From positions 3,348,001-3,412,000 of the forward strand of contig NZ_FNSO01000004.1 in the NCBI RefSeq assembly GCF_900105945.1: a stretch of 64,000 nt of DNA. The letters run 5' to 3'. The notes below the pieces were generated by a model that saw only the letters and a program-made list of their open reading frames with translations, did no database searches and was not told where the DNA came from. The DNA comes from Amycolatopsis tolypomycina. GTDB taxonomy: Bacteria > Actinomycetota > Actinomycetes > Mycobacteriales > Pseudonocardiaceae. The stretch's first letter is position 1, and each line of letters starts with the position of its first letter. Shown here piece after piece: positions 22,955-30,641 of the stretch. A program made the position numbers and the translations under genes.

Positions 22955-24666
22955 CAGCGCGCCGTCGCCCCGGCCGGTCCCGTGCGCCCCAATGTGGCGT
23001 TGGTTGCGTTGGACGCACCGAACGCCACATTGGGTGCGTTGGACGCACCGAACGCCACATTGGGTGCGTTGGACGCACCGAACGCCACATTGGGTGCGTT
23101 GGACGCACCGAACGCCACATTGGGGCGCTTGGGCGGGGCCGTGACGGACAGCCGCGGCAGGCGCTTCGGTGTCACCGTGTCCGCGTCCGGATGGCCCGGC
23201 AGCATCGTGTCCGGCAGGGCCGCGGCCGCGAGGTCGATCAGGATCGGCGCCGCGCACCGCAGGAACACCTCCACCTGGTGGCACAGGTCGCCCGCCGTCC
23301 CCTCGGTCACGGACGAAGCCAGCCGGTCGAGGCGGCCGAGCTGCTCGGCCAACGTCGACGCCGCCGCCGTCAGGCTGAACCGCGGCAGCTCGTAGGCGTC
23401 GGCGAACCGCTCCACCATCCGCTTCGCCGTCCGGCGGGCCTCCGCCGACACCGGCAGCGGACCGCGGTCCACCCAGCGGTCGACCGCCGCCGCGACCCGG
23501 TTCCACGGGCCCGTCAGCCGCGTTTCGCCCACCCGTGCCAGAGCTTCGCGGGTGAAGTCCGTGCGCTGGTACTCCGGGCTCGTCGCACACAGGTGGAACC
23601 GGATCAGGTCGCGCGGCACCTCGGTCGCCAGCTCCCGCCCGGACACCACGTGCCCGCGGCTGGTGGAGAACTTCTCGCTGGCCAGCTCGTAGAACTCGTT
23701 GGTCAGGTACTGCGCCGGCAGCACGTGCTCGCCGAGCGCGGTGAGCAGCGCCGTGCCCACGATCGCGAACGGGTAGGTCGCGTCCAGGCCGAGGAAGTAC
23801 ACCACCGTCGTGCCGGCGCCGGACCGCCAGAGCTCGTCGTCGGAGCTCAGCACCGCGCCGCGCCGCTCGGCGCCCAGCGCCGTGGTGAACATGCTCCACG
23901 GCATGCCCTCCATGTGCGCGTAGAACACCTGCCCCGCCACCTCCGGGAACGGCGCCGGGATGCCCCACGACGCCGGCTGCGTGATCGGGAAGTCCGGCAG
24001 CGGCCGCGCCAGCGCGGACCCGATCAGCCGGGCCATGCCGGGCCGCATCGGCGTCCGGGCGAAGTACTCCTCCAGCTGCGCGCGGTACCGCTCGACCGGG
24101 AACACGAGGATGTCCACCTCGCGGATCTCCAGCGGCTCGTCCGGCCGCGCGGTCGAGCGCGGGCCGATCAGGTCGCCCGGGGCGATCGGCAGCCCGCAGC
24201 TCTCGCAGATCCCGGCGCACCCCTCGGCGAGGCAGAACGGGCACCCGCCGGTGACGTAGGCGTCCATCAGGTACTCGCCCGTGCTGCGCAGGTACGGGAA
24301 CGCCACCGTCCGCAGCTCCAGCAGGCCGCGCCGGTGCAGCCGCTCGTAGAACCCGGTGACCAGCGCGGTGAACCGGTCGCCGAGGCAGCCGAACCCGTCG
24401 ATCTCGACGCCCATCGCGGCGAAGGTCCGCAGCACCTGCTCGGACGAGCGCTCCCGCAGGTCCTCCGGGGCGACGCCGAGGCGCTCGGCGGCGGCGACGA
24501 CGTAGTTCTGCGTGAAGTGCATCCCGGTGCCGTACAGCGCTTCCCGGCCGGTCGCGCGGGCGTAGCGGGTGCAGACGTCGGCGGCCAGGAACGGACCCGC
24601 GAGGTGGCCCAGGTGCAGGTCCCCGTTCGCCGTCGGCGCGGGCGAAATCACCACGAGGCGGTCCAT
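22954..24666 (-). CDS. Methionyl-tRNA-synthetase-like protein (hydrazine synthetase component)
   Basis: 570 residues. Class I synthetase motifs are complete: HLGH at 18-21, a Cys4 zinc knuckle (CPFC...C...CESC, about 140-156) and KFSTS in place of KMSKS near 330. The anticodon-recognition end is reduced. It is therefore not a housekeeping MetRS. MetRS-like domains fused to a cupin form hydrazine synthetases (Spb40, Tri28) that join N6-hydroxylysine to glycine. Here the cupin is encoded separately at 27064. The last 40 residues include four in-frame copies of APNVAFGASN produced by a 30-bp DNA repeat, probably a disordered tail. The gene overlaps both neighbours. Confidence 0.85.
   Translation of the reverse strand: MDRLVVISPAPTANGDLHLGHLAGPFLAADVCTRYARATGREALYGTGMHFTQNYVVAAAERLGVAPEDLRERSSEQVLRTFAAMGVEIDGFGCLGDRFTALVTGFYERLHRRGLLELRTVAFPYLRSTGEYLMDAYVTGGCPFCLAEGCAGICESCGLPIAPGDLIGPRSTARPDEPLEIREVDILVFPVERYRAQLEEYFARTPMRPGMARLIGSALARPLPDFPITQPASWGIPAPFPEVAGQVFYAHMEGMPWSMFTTALGAERRGAVLSSDDELWRSGAGTTVVYFLGLDATYPFAIVGTALLTALGEHVLPAQYLTNEFYELASEKFSTSRGHVVSGRELATEVPRDLIRFHLCATSPEYQRTDFTREALARVGETRLTGPWNRVAAAVDRWVDRGPLPVSAEARRTAKRMVERFADAYELPRFSLTAAASTLAEQLGRLDRLASSVTEGTAGDLCHQVEVFLRCAAPILIDLAAAALPDTMLPGHPDADTVTPKRLPRLSVTAPPKRPNVAFGASNAPNVAFGASNAPNVAFGASNAPNVAFGASNATNATLGRTGPAGATAR
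22989..23123. repeat. 30-bp tandem repeat inside the MetRS-like gene
   Basis: Three full 30-bp units start at 23011, 23041 and 23071, with a partial fourth at 23101. Each contains AACGCCACATTGG. One inverted copy of that core, CCAATGTGGCGTT, is at 22989-23001, so the array is bounded by an inverted partner. The unit length is a multiple of three and is read in frame. It looks like an inserted palindromic repeat element that expanded. Confidence 0.85.
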
Positions 24667-25946
24667 CAGACGGCCTCGCGCTCGCCGCCGCCGCGGCGGG
24701 CGAGCAGGTCGTCGACGATGTCGTGGGACCGGTGGGCCAGCACGCTGATCAGCGAGTCGGCGATGCCGTGCGTGGCCTCGTTGACGCCCTGCAGGTACAC
24801 CGCGCCCCACGCGGACTCGCCGAGGTCGACGCGGTAGCAGCGGCTGACCGAGATCTCCGCCAGCCCGACGTGCTTGGCCAGGTCGCGCACCAGCGCGGGC
24901 ATCCGGTTGTCGAAGCCGGTGCCCAGCAGCACCAGGTCGCAGTGCAGCGGCTCCACCTTGCCGCTGGTGCGGTCACGCAGGTCGAGCACGACCTCGTCGC
25001 CGTCGACCCGCGCGCCCACCACCTCGGTCAGCGTCCGCACCTCCGAACGCTGCTGCCCGATGCCGCGCTGCTGGTAGAGCGTCGTGTACATGTGGTCGAG
25101 GAACGGCGGGGCCGCGCCGGCGTAGTTGGTCAGCCGCATCTCGTCCAGCACCTGCTGGCGGACCTCGGGCGGGCTGTCGTAGAACCGGTCGACGAACGAC
25201 GGGAAGAACAGCTCGTTGACGAACTTGCTCGTCTGGTAGTTCTGCGGCCCCACGGACCGCACGATCATCGTGCGGGTGCTGTTGGGCAGGTTGTCGTGCA
25301 GGGCCATGAACATCTCCGCGGCGCTCTGCGCCCCGCCCACGACGACGGCGCGCAGCGGCGCGTCGGCGGGCAGCTGGGCGATCCGGCGGCGGTACTGGGC
25401 GCTGTGGATGAGCCGGTCGGCGGGCAGGCCGGCGAAGACGTCCGGCACGTGCGTGTCCCGCCCGCCGCCGACGACCAGGTCGCGGCAGCGGATGGTGTCC
25501 CCGTCGGCGAGGGTGGCGATCCAGCCGACGATCGAGCCGTCGTCGTCGCGCGCGGGTTCGACGCTCCGGACTTTCGCGTCGTACCGGATGCGGACCTGCT
25601 CCAGTGACTTCGCGACCCACTGCAGGTAGTCGGAGAACTCCCACCGGAACGGGTGGAACGTCCCCAGGTTGACGAACTCGTCGAGTCGCTGCTGGTCGTG
25701 CAGGAAGTTGAGGAACGAGAACCTGCTGCGCGGGTTGCGCAGGGTCACCAGGTCCTTGAGGAAGGAGACCTGGCTGCGCGCCCACGGCATCAGCAGGTCG
25801 CGTTGCCACTTGATGTCCGGGCCCTGCTCCAGCAGCAGTGTCTGCCGGGCGAGTTCCGGGTGCCCGGACTCCTCGACGGCCACCGCGAGCGCGAGGTTCG
25901 CCGGTCCGGCTCCGATCGCGAGCAAACCCACCTGTACTTCGGTCAC
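24666..25946 (-). CDS. L-lysine/L-ornithine N-hydroxylase (SidA/IucD family)
   Basis: 426 residues from the GTG at 25946, seven bases after GGAG. The FAD motif LLAIGAGPANLALAVAVEE is at residues 8-26. The signature WQRDLLMPWARSQVSFLKDLVTLRNPRSRFSFLNFL follows. The NADPH motif VVVGGAQSAAEMF is near 200, and the D/N-L-V-L-L-GTGFDNRMP segment is near 335. These flavoproteins hydroxylate the side-chain amine of lysine or ornithine. With a MetRS-like partner and a cupin, lysine is the likely substrate, giving N6-hydroxylysine as precursor of an N-N bond. It is the first gene of the promoter-B operon. Confidence 0.92.
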   Translation of the reverse strand: MTEVQVGLLAIGAGPANLALAVAVEESGHPELARQTLLLEQGPDIKWQRDLLMPWARSQVSFLKDLVTLRNPRSRFSFLNFLHDQQRLDEFVNLGTFHPFRWEFSDYLQWVAKSLEQVRIRYDAKVRSVEPARDDDGSIVGWIATLADGDTIRCRDLVVGGGRDTHVPDVFAGLPADRLIHSAQYRRRIAQLPADAPLRAVVVGGAQSAAEMFMALHDNLPNSTRTMIVRSVGPQNYQTSKFVNELFFPSFVDRFYDSPPEVRQQVLDEMRLTNYAGAAPPFLDHMYTTLYQQRGIGQQRSEVRTLTEVVGARVDGDEVVLDLRDRTSGKVEPLHCDLVLLGTGFDNRMPALVRDLAKHVGLAEISVSRCYRVDLGESAWGAVYLQGVNEATHGIADSLISVLAHRSHDIVDDLLARRGGGEREAV

Positions 25947-25999
25947 AGATACACTCCGATTCTGGGAATAGGTCGGCGTGCCGCGTGCCGCCGCCAGCG

Positions 26000-26056
26000 A
26001 TCGTAAGGAGCCCGCTTTCCCGGGTGGTAGGGAAAATTTTCCCCGCCGCCGGGGAA
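26000..26056 (-). promoter_or_regulatory. Cluster promoter B: tandem TTCCC/GGGAA sites
   Basis: Two TTCCC-N8-GGGAA sites occupy 26017-26034 (extended to TTTCCC...GGGAAA) and 26039-26056, with starts 22 bp apart. On the minus strand a -10-like TACGAT (26005-26000) lies 11 bases beyond the proximal site, the same offset as in promoters A and C. Transcription would start near 25993 and serve the N-hydroxylase operon. Confidence 0.75.
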
Positions 26057-26111
26057 TCTTGCCGGGTCGCCGCCGCCCCTCGGTTGCGCCGATCGGAGTG
26101 ATCGCGGCGAA

Positions 26112-26145
26112 TTGATTGCGATCAAGAACATTGATTGCGATCAAT
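26112..26145. promoter_or_regulatory. Duplicated TTGAT-TGCG-ATCAA palindrome upstream of the response regulator gene
   Basis: Two copies of TTGATTGCGATCAA lie at 26112-26125 and 26131-26144, 19 bp apart. The second extends to ATTGAT-TGCG-ATCAAT. They stand out as AT-rich in a GC-rich gap of 305 bp. They differ from the TTCCC/GGGAA sites, so a different regulator may act on the response-regulator gene here. Confidence 0.6.
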
Positions 26146-26251
26146 TATCCCTAACGAAGCCACTCAGCCGTCCGATACGAAAGGTGTACACGTGCTTCCA
26201 CCGGGAGGAGCCGATCGGAACGGATCGGCAGCGGTCGACGTAGGGGGAACG

Positions 26252-27010
26252 ATGAGTCAGGCCACCGATTTCGGCAACACCGTTCGGCTGTGGCCGGCCG
26301 AACACCTGGACCCCGCGCCGGTGACCGTGCTGCTCGCCGACCCGCAGCCGTCGGTGCGCCACTGGGTGCGGGCCGCGCTGGAGCGCGCCGGCGGGGTGTA
26401 CGTGGTCGGCGAGGCGGCCACGGCGAACGGGGTGCTCGCGGAGACCGCCCGGCACCGGCTGGACGTGCTGGTCGTGGATCCGCTGCTCGGCGGATCGGGG
26501 CCGGGCGACGTGATCGGCCGGGTTTCCCTGGTGTCACCGGGAACGAAGGTCCTCGTGCTGAGTTCGGCCGACGACGACACCGCCGTCCGGACGGCGATCC
26601 ACGCCGGCGCGCGCGGGTACCTGGTCAAGGGTGCCGACGCCGAGCAGCTCGTGCGCGGGGTGCGGGTCGTGGCCGCGGGCGAGGCGATCGTCGGCCGGGC
26701 GATCGCCGCCCGGTTCAGCGCATTGGTGCGGGGCGGAGGTCCCGAGCCGTATCCCTTTCCGCAATTGACGACCCGGGAACGGCAGGTGCTCGACCGCATC
26801 GCCGCCGGCCGGTCGAACGCGGTGATCGCGCGCGATCTCGGGCTCGCGTCCAAGACCATCAGCAATCGCGTGTCGGCAATTTTCACGAAACTCGGAGTAG
26901 CCGATCGGGCACAGGCGATAGTGCTGGCTCGCGACGCGGGACTCGGCCGCGGGGAATTCACCGGCGATCGGGAACAGTTCCCCTATCGCCGGGAAACCGG
27001 CCCGACCTAG
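26252..27010 (+). CDS. NarL/LuxR-type response regulator (orphan)
   Basis: 252 residues from the ATG with AGGGGG upstream. The receiver domain spans residues 24-140. Asp76 (VLVVDPLLGG) is the phospho-acceptor position, the switch Ser/Thr is in VLSSADDD, and Lys is in YLVKGAD. The acidic pocket has only Asp30, where two acids are usual, so phosphorylation may be weak or absent. The LuxR DNA-binding domain is at about 172-235 (LTTRERQVLDRIAAGRSNAVIARDLGLASKTISNRVSAIF). No histidine kinase gene is nearby. It is the best candidate for binding the tandem sites at promoters A-C. Promoter C overlaps its own last codons. Confidence 0.88.
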   Translation: MSQATDFGNTVRLWPAEHLDPAPVTVLLADPQPSVRHWVRAALERAGGVYVVGEAATANGVLAETARHRLDVLVVDPLLGGSGPGDVIGRVSLVSPGTKVLVLSSADDDTAVRTAIHAGARGYLVKGADAEQLVRGVRVVAAGEAIVGRAIAARFSALVRGGGPEPYPFPQLTTRERQVLDRIAAGRSNAVIARDLGLASKTISNRVSAIFTKLGVADRAQAIVLARDAGLGRGEFTGDREQFPYRRETGPT

Positions 27011-27013
27011 CGT
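26957..27013 (+). promoter_or_regulatory. Cluster promoter C: tandem TTCCC/GGGAA sites
   Basis: Site 1 is TTCAC-N8-GGGAA (26957-26974, one mismatch). Site 2 is TTCCC-N8-GGGAA (26978-26995). Starts are 21 bp apart. TAGCGT (27008-27013) is a -10-like box 12 bases after site 2. The bases after site 2 are also shared with promoter A (ACCGGCCnGACCTAGC-like). It lies inside the 3' end of the response-regulator gene and drives the cupin operon. Confidence 0.75.
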
Positions 27014-27063
27014 CGGTCGGCGTCGGACGCCCGACCGCCGGACCGCGCTGATCGGAGTGGGAT

Positions 27064-27468
27064 GTGACTGAACAGGACCTTGCCCTCGTGGACATCCGCA
27101 GGCTGGAGCCCGAGCACCTGACGCGGGCGTACGGCCTCGACATGAAGCTGCTCTACCCGTGGGACGGGCTCACCGCGCCGTTCCGCGGGGCCTGGTGCGT
27201 GCTGCGCCCTGGCGACGCGTCGGTGGCACACGCACACCACGAGCACGAGATCTTCATCGGCATGGCCGGGCGCGCCGAAGTTGTCACAGGTGACCGGCGG
27301 CACGCGTTCGCGGCCGGGGACATCGTCTTCCTGAAGCCGGGCATCGAGCACCACCTCGTCAACGACCCCGCCCACGGCGAAGACTTCTCCTACTACGCGA
27401 TCTGGTGGGACCGGGAGATGTCGGCCGAGTTCGCCGCCCACGACGCCGGTGAGGCGGGGCCGGCGTGA
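27064..27468 (+). CDS. Stand-alone cupin (hydrazine synthetase partner)
   Basis: 134 residues from a GTG six bases after GGAG; the overlapping ATG stops at once. This is a one-domain cupin. Motif 1 is PGDASVAHAHHEHEIFIGMAG with His56, 58, 59, 61 and Glu62 available for metal. Motif 2 is PGIEHHLVN with His96/97. In Spb40/Tri28-type hydrazine synthetases such a cupin is fused to a MetRS-like domain and rearranges the ester of N-hydroxylysine with glycine into an N-N bond. Its presence in this cluster as a separate gene argues for a split synthetase. It is the first gene of the promoter-C operon. Confidence 0.8.
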   Translation: MTEQDLALVDIRRLEPEHLTRAYGLDMKLLYPWDGLTAPFRGAWCVLRPGDASVAHAHHEHEIFIGMAGRAEVVTGDRRHAFAAGDIVFLKPGIEHHLVNDPAHGEDFSYYAIWWDREMSAEFAAHDAGEAGPA

Positions 27469-27782
27469 TCGACTACGACGGGCGGAAGTTCCGCAAGGCC
27501 GGCGCCGAGGCCGTGGCCGTGTACCGGCAGGAGGACGACGTCGTCTGGGCGGAGTTCGCCGGGGGAGAGGTGCGGCGCGGCGCGCTCGCCGGCACCCAGC
27601 GGGAGGACGGCGTCCTCCACCTCGGCTACACGGTGGTGCTGGCCACCGGCGAGGTGATCTGCGGGCACACGGTGAACACCCCGGAGGTCGCCGAAGACGG
27701 CAGGCTGCGGCTGCGCGAGGTGTGGGAGCGCTACGGCCCGCACGCCGCCACCGGCGTCTCCTACCTCGACGAGGTGAGCTAG
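27465..27782 (+). CDS. Small conserved beta-rich protein
   Basis: 105 residues from a GTG overlapping the cupin stop. The sequence (MIDYDGRKFRKAG start, VVWAEFAGGEVRRGALAGTQ, HLGYTVVLATGEVICG, VWERYGPHAATGVSYLDE) belongs to a small actinobacterial family with repeated beta hairpins, often mislabelled N-acetylglutamate synthase. No catalytic motif is apparent. It might be a lipocalin-like binder or a chaperone for an unstable intermediate. Tight coupling to cupin and oxidase genes supports a role in the pathway. Confidence 0.7.
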   Translation: MIDYDGRKFRKAGAEAVAVYRQEDDVVWAEFAGGEVRRGALAGTQREDGVLHLGYTVVLATGEVICGHTVNTPEVAEDGRLRLREVWERYGPHAATGVSYLDEVS

Positions 27783-29158
27783 TGTCCCGGCGCCCCTCCG
27801 ACGCGGACTGGCGACGTCTCGAGCGCGCGGTGACCGGCCGCGTGCGCCGGCCCGGCGAGGCCGGGTTCCGCGCCGCGAGTTCGCCGTTCAACAAGCGGTT
27901 CGCCGGGATCACCCCGGCCGGCGTGGTGTCCGTGGCCGGCGCCGCGGACGTGCAGCGCGCCATCGCCTGGGCGCGCGACACCGGCGTCGACGTCGTCGCC
28001 CGCGGCGGCGGGCACAGCTTCGCCGGTCATTCGGCAGGCACCGGCCTCGTCCTCGACCTCGGCGCGCTGAACACGGTGACGGCCGACGGCGCCACCGGGC
28101 TCGTGACGGCCGGGGGCGGCGCGCTGATGACGGACGTCTACGCCGCCATCGAACCCTGCGAGATGGCCTTCGCACTGGGCAACAGCGCCACCGTCGGCAT
28201 CGGCGGGCTCACCCTCGGCGGCGGGTGCGGGGCCACGTCCCGTGTGTACGGGCTGACCGCCGACGCGCTCGTCGCGACCACGATCGTCACCGCGGACGGG
28301 CAGCTGCGGCACTGCGACGCCGAGAATGACGCCGACCTGTTCTGGGCGTGCCGCGGCGGGGGCGGCGGGAACTTCGGCGTCAACGTGTCCTTCACCTTCC
28401 AGGCGCGGCCGGTGACCGACTGCGCCACCTACGTACTGCTGTGGGACGGCGCGGACGCGGCCAAGGTCTTCTCCGTCCTGCAGGACACCGTGCGGCTCGC
28501 CCCGGACGAGTTCGCGGCCCGGATCGGCGTCAGCAAGGCCGGTGGGGACACGATCGTGTCGGCCATCGGGCAGCACCTCGGGCCGGCCGCGGACCTGCGG
28601 GAGATCCTCGACCCGGTGCTGTCGGTCGCGCCGCCGGTCCGCGCGGTCATCGAGGACCGGACCTTCTGGCAGGCCAAGGACGACCTCCGGCACGAGACCG
28701 CCGAGGGCGCGTTCGCGGCCCGCACGAACATCGTCACCCGGCCGTTGCCCGACGAGGCGATCGCCACGATGCTCGGCTTCGTCGAACGCCGTCCCGGCAG
28801 CGGCAACCCCGACGGCGGCGGCGCCGCCCTGTTCTCCTGGGGCGGGGCGATCAACCGCGTGGGCGCGACGGACACCGCCTTCGTCCACCGCGACACGATG
28901 TTCCTGCTGGCCATGGACACCTCGTGGGCCACGGACGACGACCCGGCCGTGGTCGAGGCCAACCTCCGCTGGCTGGCGGACCTGGGGGAGGCGATGGCGC
29001 CGTACGTGTCCGCCGGCGCCTTCCAGAACTTCACCGACCCGGACCTCGCGGACTGGCGCACCGCCTACTACGGCGTCAACTACCCGCGGCTGGCGCGGAT
29101 CAAGGAGCAGGTCGATCCGGACGGGGTCTTCACCTTCGCGCAAAGCATCGGCTCATGA
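27782..29158 (+). CDS. Berberine-bridge-enzyme-type FAD oxidase
   Basis: 458 residues. The FAD-binding domain contains RGGGHSFAGHSAG, where His78 is the usual covalent FAD site. The second (cysteinyl) attachment found in bicovalent enzymes is not visible, since the matching position reads LGNSATVGIGG. The substrate domain and the C-terminal YYGVNYPRLARIKEQVDPDGVF with QSI are typical. Such oxidases perform two-electron oxidations of alcohols, amines or C-C couplings with oxygen. It is coupled to neighbours on both sides. A role in oxidising the hydrazine or forming a ring is possible but speculative. Confidence 0.85.
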   Translation: MSRRPSDADWRRLERAVTGRVRRPGEAGFRAASSPFNKRFAGITPAGVVSVAGAADVQRAIAWARDTGVDVVARGGGHSFAGHSAGTGLVLDLGALNTVTADGATGLVTAGGGALMTDVYAAIEPCEMAFALGNSATVGIGGLTLGGGCGATSRVYGLTADALVATTIVTADGQLRHCDAENDADLFWACRGGGGGNFGVNVSFTFQARPVTDCATYVLLWDGADAAKVFSVLQDTVRLAPDEFAARIGVSKAGGDTIVSAIGQHLGPAADLREILDPVLSVAPPVRAVIEDRTFWQAKDDLRHETAEGAFAARTNIVTRPLPDEAIATMLGFVERRPGSGNPDGGGAALFSWGGAINRVGATDTAFVHRDTMFLLAMDTSWATDDDPAVVEANLRWLADLGEAMAPYVSAGAFQNFTDPDLADWRTAYYGVNYPRLARIKEQVDPDGVFTFAQSIGS

Positions 29159-29817
29159 TCGGCGACGACAAGGTGCACATCTGGACGGCGGCCGAGGTCA
29201 CGGCCGGCGCCGTCCCGGCCGAGCACCTCCCGCACCTGCGCGAGATCCTCGCCTGGGCGTGGCGGTACCTGGTGTCCCCGCACCCGGACCTCGGCCGGAA
29301 GGGCCCGGTGTGCCCGTACACCCAGCCGTCGCTCCACAAAGGACTCTTCCACCTGGCCGCGCTGAGCGCCGCGCCCGGCGACGTCGACGTCCACGCCGCG
29401 GTCGGGAGCCTGCGCACGTGGTACGAGCGGCTCTCGGCAGGCATCGCGCCGGAGCACCGGGAACTGCTGACGATCCTGCTCGTGCTGCCGCAGCTGGACC
29501 GCCACGACGCCACCCCGCTGGACGACCTGCAGCGCGAGGCCAAGGACGGGTTCGTCGCCGACGGGCTGATGATCGGGCAGTTCCACCCGGTGTGCGACCA
29601 GCCCGGCCTGTGGAACGACGGCTTCAAGGCGCTGCGCGCGCCGGTGCCGCTGCTGGCCGTGCGCAAGCTGGTCGTGTTCGACCTGCCGTTCCTGATGGGC
29701 AGCACCGCGCACGCCGAGAGCTACTTCCGGCGGTTCGCCCCGGACATCCCGCCCCGCATCCGCGCGCAGCTGGTCAAGCGGCTGGTGGGCACCGAGAAGT
29801 CGTTGCAGACGGCCTGA
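29155..29817 (+). CDS. DUF6875-like protein
   Basis: 220 residues; the ATG overlaps the oxidase stop. The segment ILAWAWRYLVSPHPDLGRKGPVCPYTQ, followed by LHKGLFHLAAL, and the later GLMIGQFHPVCDQPGLWNDG match what I know as DUF6875. The CPY motif and conserved His residues recall the YqcI/YcgG family of haem-dependent N-oxygenases, but this link is my guess. No signal peptide or membrane segment. It is a prime candidate for an unusual N-oxidation or tailoring step. Confidence 0.6.
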   Translation: MIGDDKVHIWTAAEVTAGAVPAEHLPHLREILAWAWRYLVSPHPDLGRKGPVCPYTQPSLHKGLFHLAALSAAPGDVDVHAAVGSLRTWYERLSAGIAPEHRELLTILLVLPQLDRHDATPLDDLQREAKDGFVADGLMIGQFHPVCDQPGLWNDGFKALRAPVPLLAVRKLVVFDLPFLMGSTAHAESYFRRFAPDIPPRIRAQLVKRLVGTEKSLQTA

Positions 29818-29834
29818 GCACCCCAGGAGAGACT

Positions 29835-30641
29835 TTGCGGCACTACCTCATGGTCAGACCGGCGTACTTCGACGTCGCGTACTCGATCAACCCGTGGATG
29901 GACCCCGGCAAGCCGACCGACGCCGGACTGGCGGTCGCGCAGTGGGACTGGCTGCGGGACCTCTACCTCGACCTCGGCCACCGGGTGGACCTGCTCGACC
30001 CGGTGCCGGGACTGCCGGACATGGTGTACGCGGCCAACGGCGCCACCGTGGTCGACGGCCGGGTGCTCGTCGCGCGCTTCCGCCACCGGCAGCGTCGTGG
30101 GGAGTCCGTGGCGTACCTGAAGTGGTTCGCCGGCCACGGGTACCGGGACGTCCGGCAGGCGCGGTGGGCCAACGAGGGCGAAGGCGACTTCCTCGTCGCC
30201 GGCCCCCGGATCCTGGCCGGCTCGGGGTTCCGGACCGACCCCCGGGCGCACGCCGAGGCCGCGGCGTTCTTCGGCCTGCCGGTGGTGGGTCTCACGCTGA
30301 CCGATCCGCGCTACTACCACCTGGACACCGCGCTGGCCGTGCTGGCCGACGACGTGATCGTGTACGCGCCGGAGGCGTTCAGCGAAGACAGCAGGCGCCG
30401 GCTCGAACAGCTGTACCCGGACGCCGTCGTCGCCTCGGCCGCCGACACCGCGGTGTTCGGCCTGAACGCCGTTTCTGACGGCCGGCACGTCATCCTGCCC
30501 CAGGCGGCCACGCGGCTGATGGCGCAGCTGCGCGAGCGGGGCTTCGAGCCGATCGGCGCCGACCTGTCGGAGCTGCTCAAGGGGGGCGGCAGCGTCAAGT
30601 GCTGCACGCTGGAACTGCGTCACGGGGGAGAAGAGCATTGA
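29835..30641 (+). CDS. DDAH/arginine-deiminase-fold enzyme
   Basis: 268 residues from a TTG five bases after AGGAG. The pentein fold is indicated by MVRPAYFDVAYSINPWMD, the NEGEGDFLVAGPRILAGSGFRT block, catalytic His in YYHLDTALAVL and the nucleophilic Cys in KGGGSVKCCTLEL. Close relatives hydrolyse dimethylarginine or arginine, or transfer the amidino group. Here it may process a guanidine or amidine building block. It overlaps the protease gene by three bases. Confidence 0.82.
   Translation: MRHYLMVRPAYFDVAYSINPWMDPGKPTDAGLAVAQWDWLRDLYLDLGHRVDLLDPVPGLPDMVYAANGATVVDGRVLVARFRHRQRRGESVAYLKWFAGHGYRDVRQARWANEGEGDFLVAGPRILAGSGFRTDPRAHAEAAAFFGLPVVGLTLTDPRYYHLDTALAVLADDVIVYAPEAFSEDSRRRLEQLYPDAVVASAADTAVFGLNAVSDGRHVILPQAATRLMAQLRERGFEPIGADLSELLKGGGSVKCCTLELRHGGEEH

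Noticed and set aside
22989..23123. CRISPR-like array
   Set aside because: The 30-bp units abut with no spacers and are read as codons. No cas genes are near.
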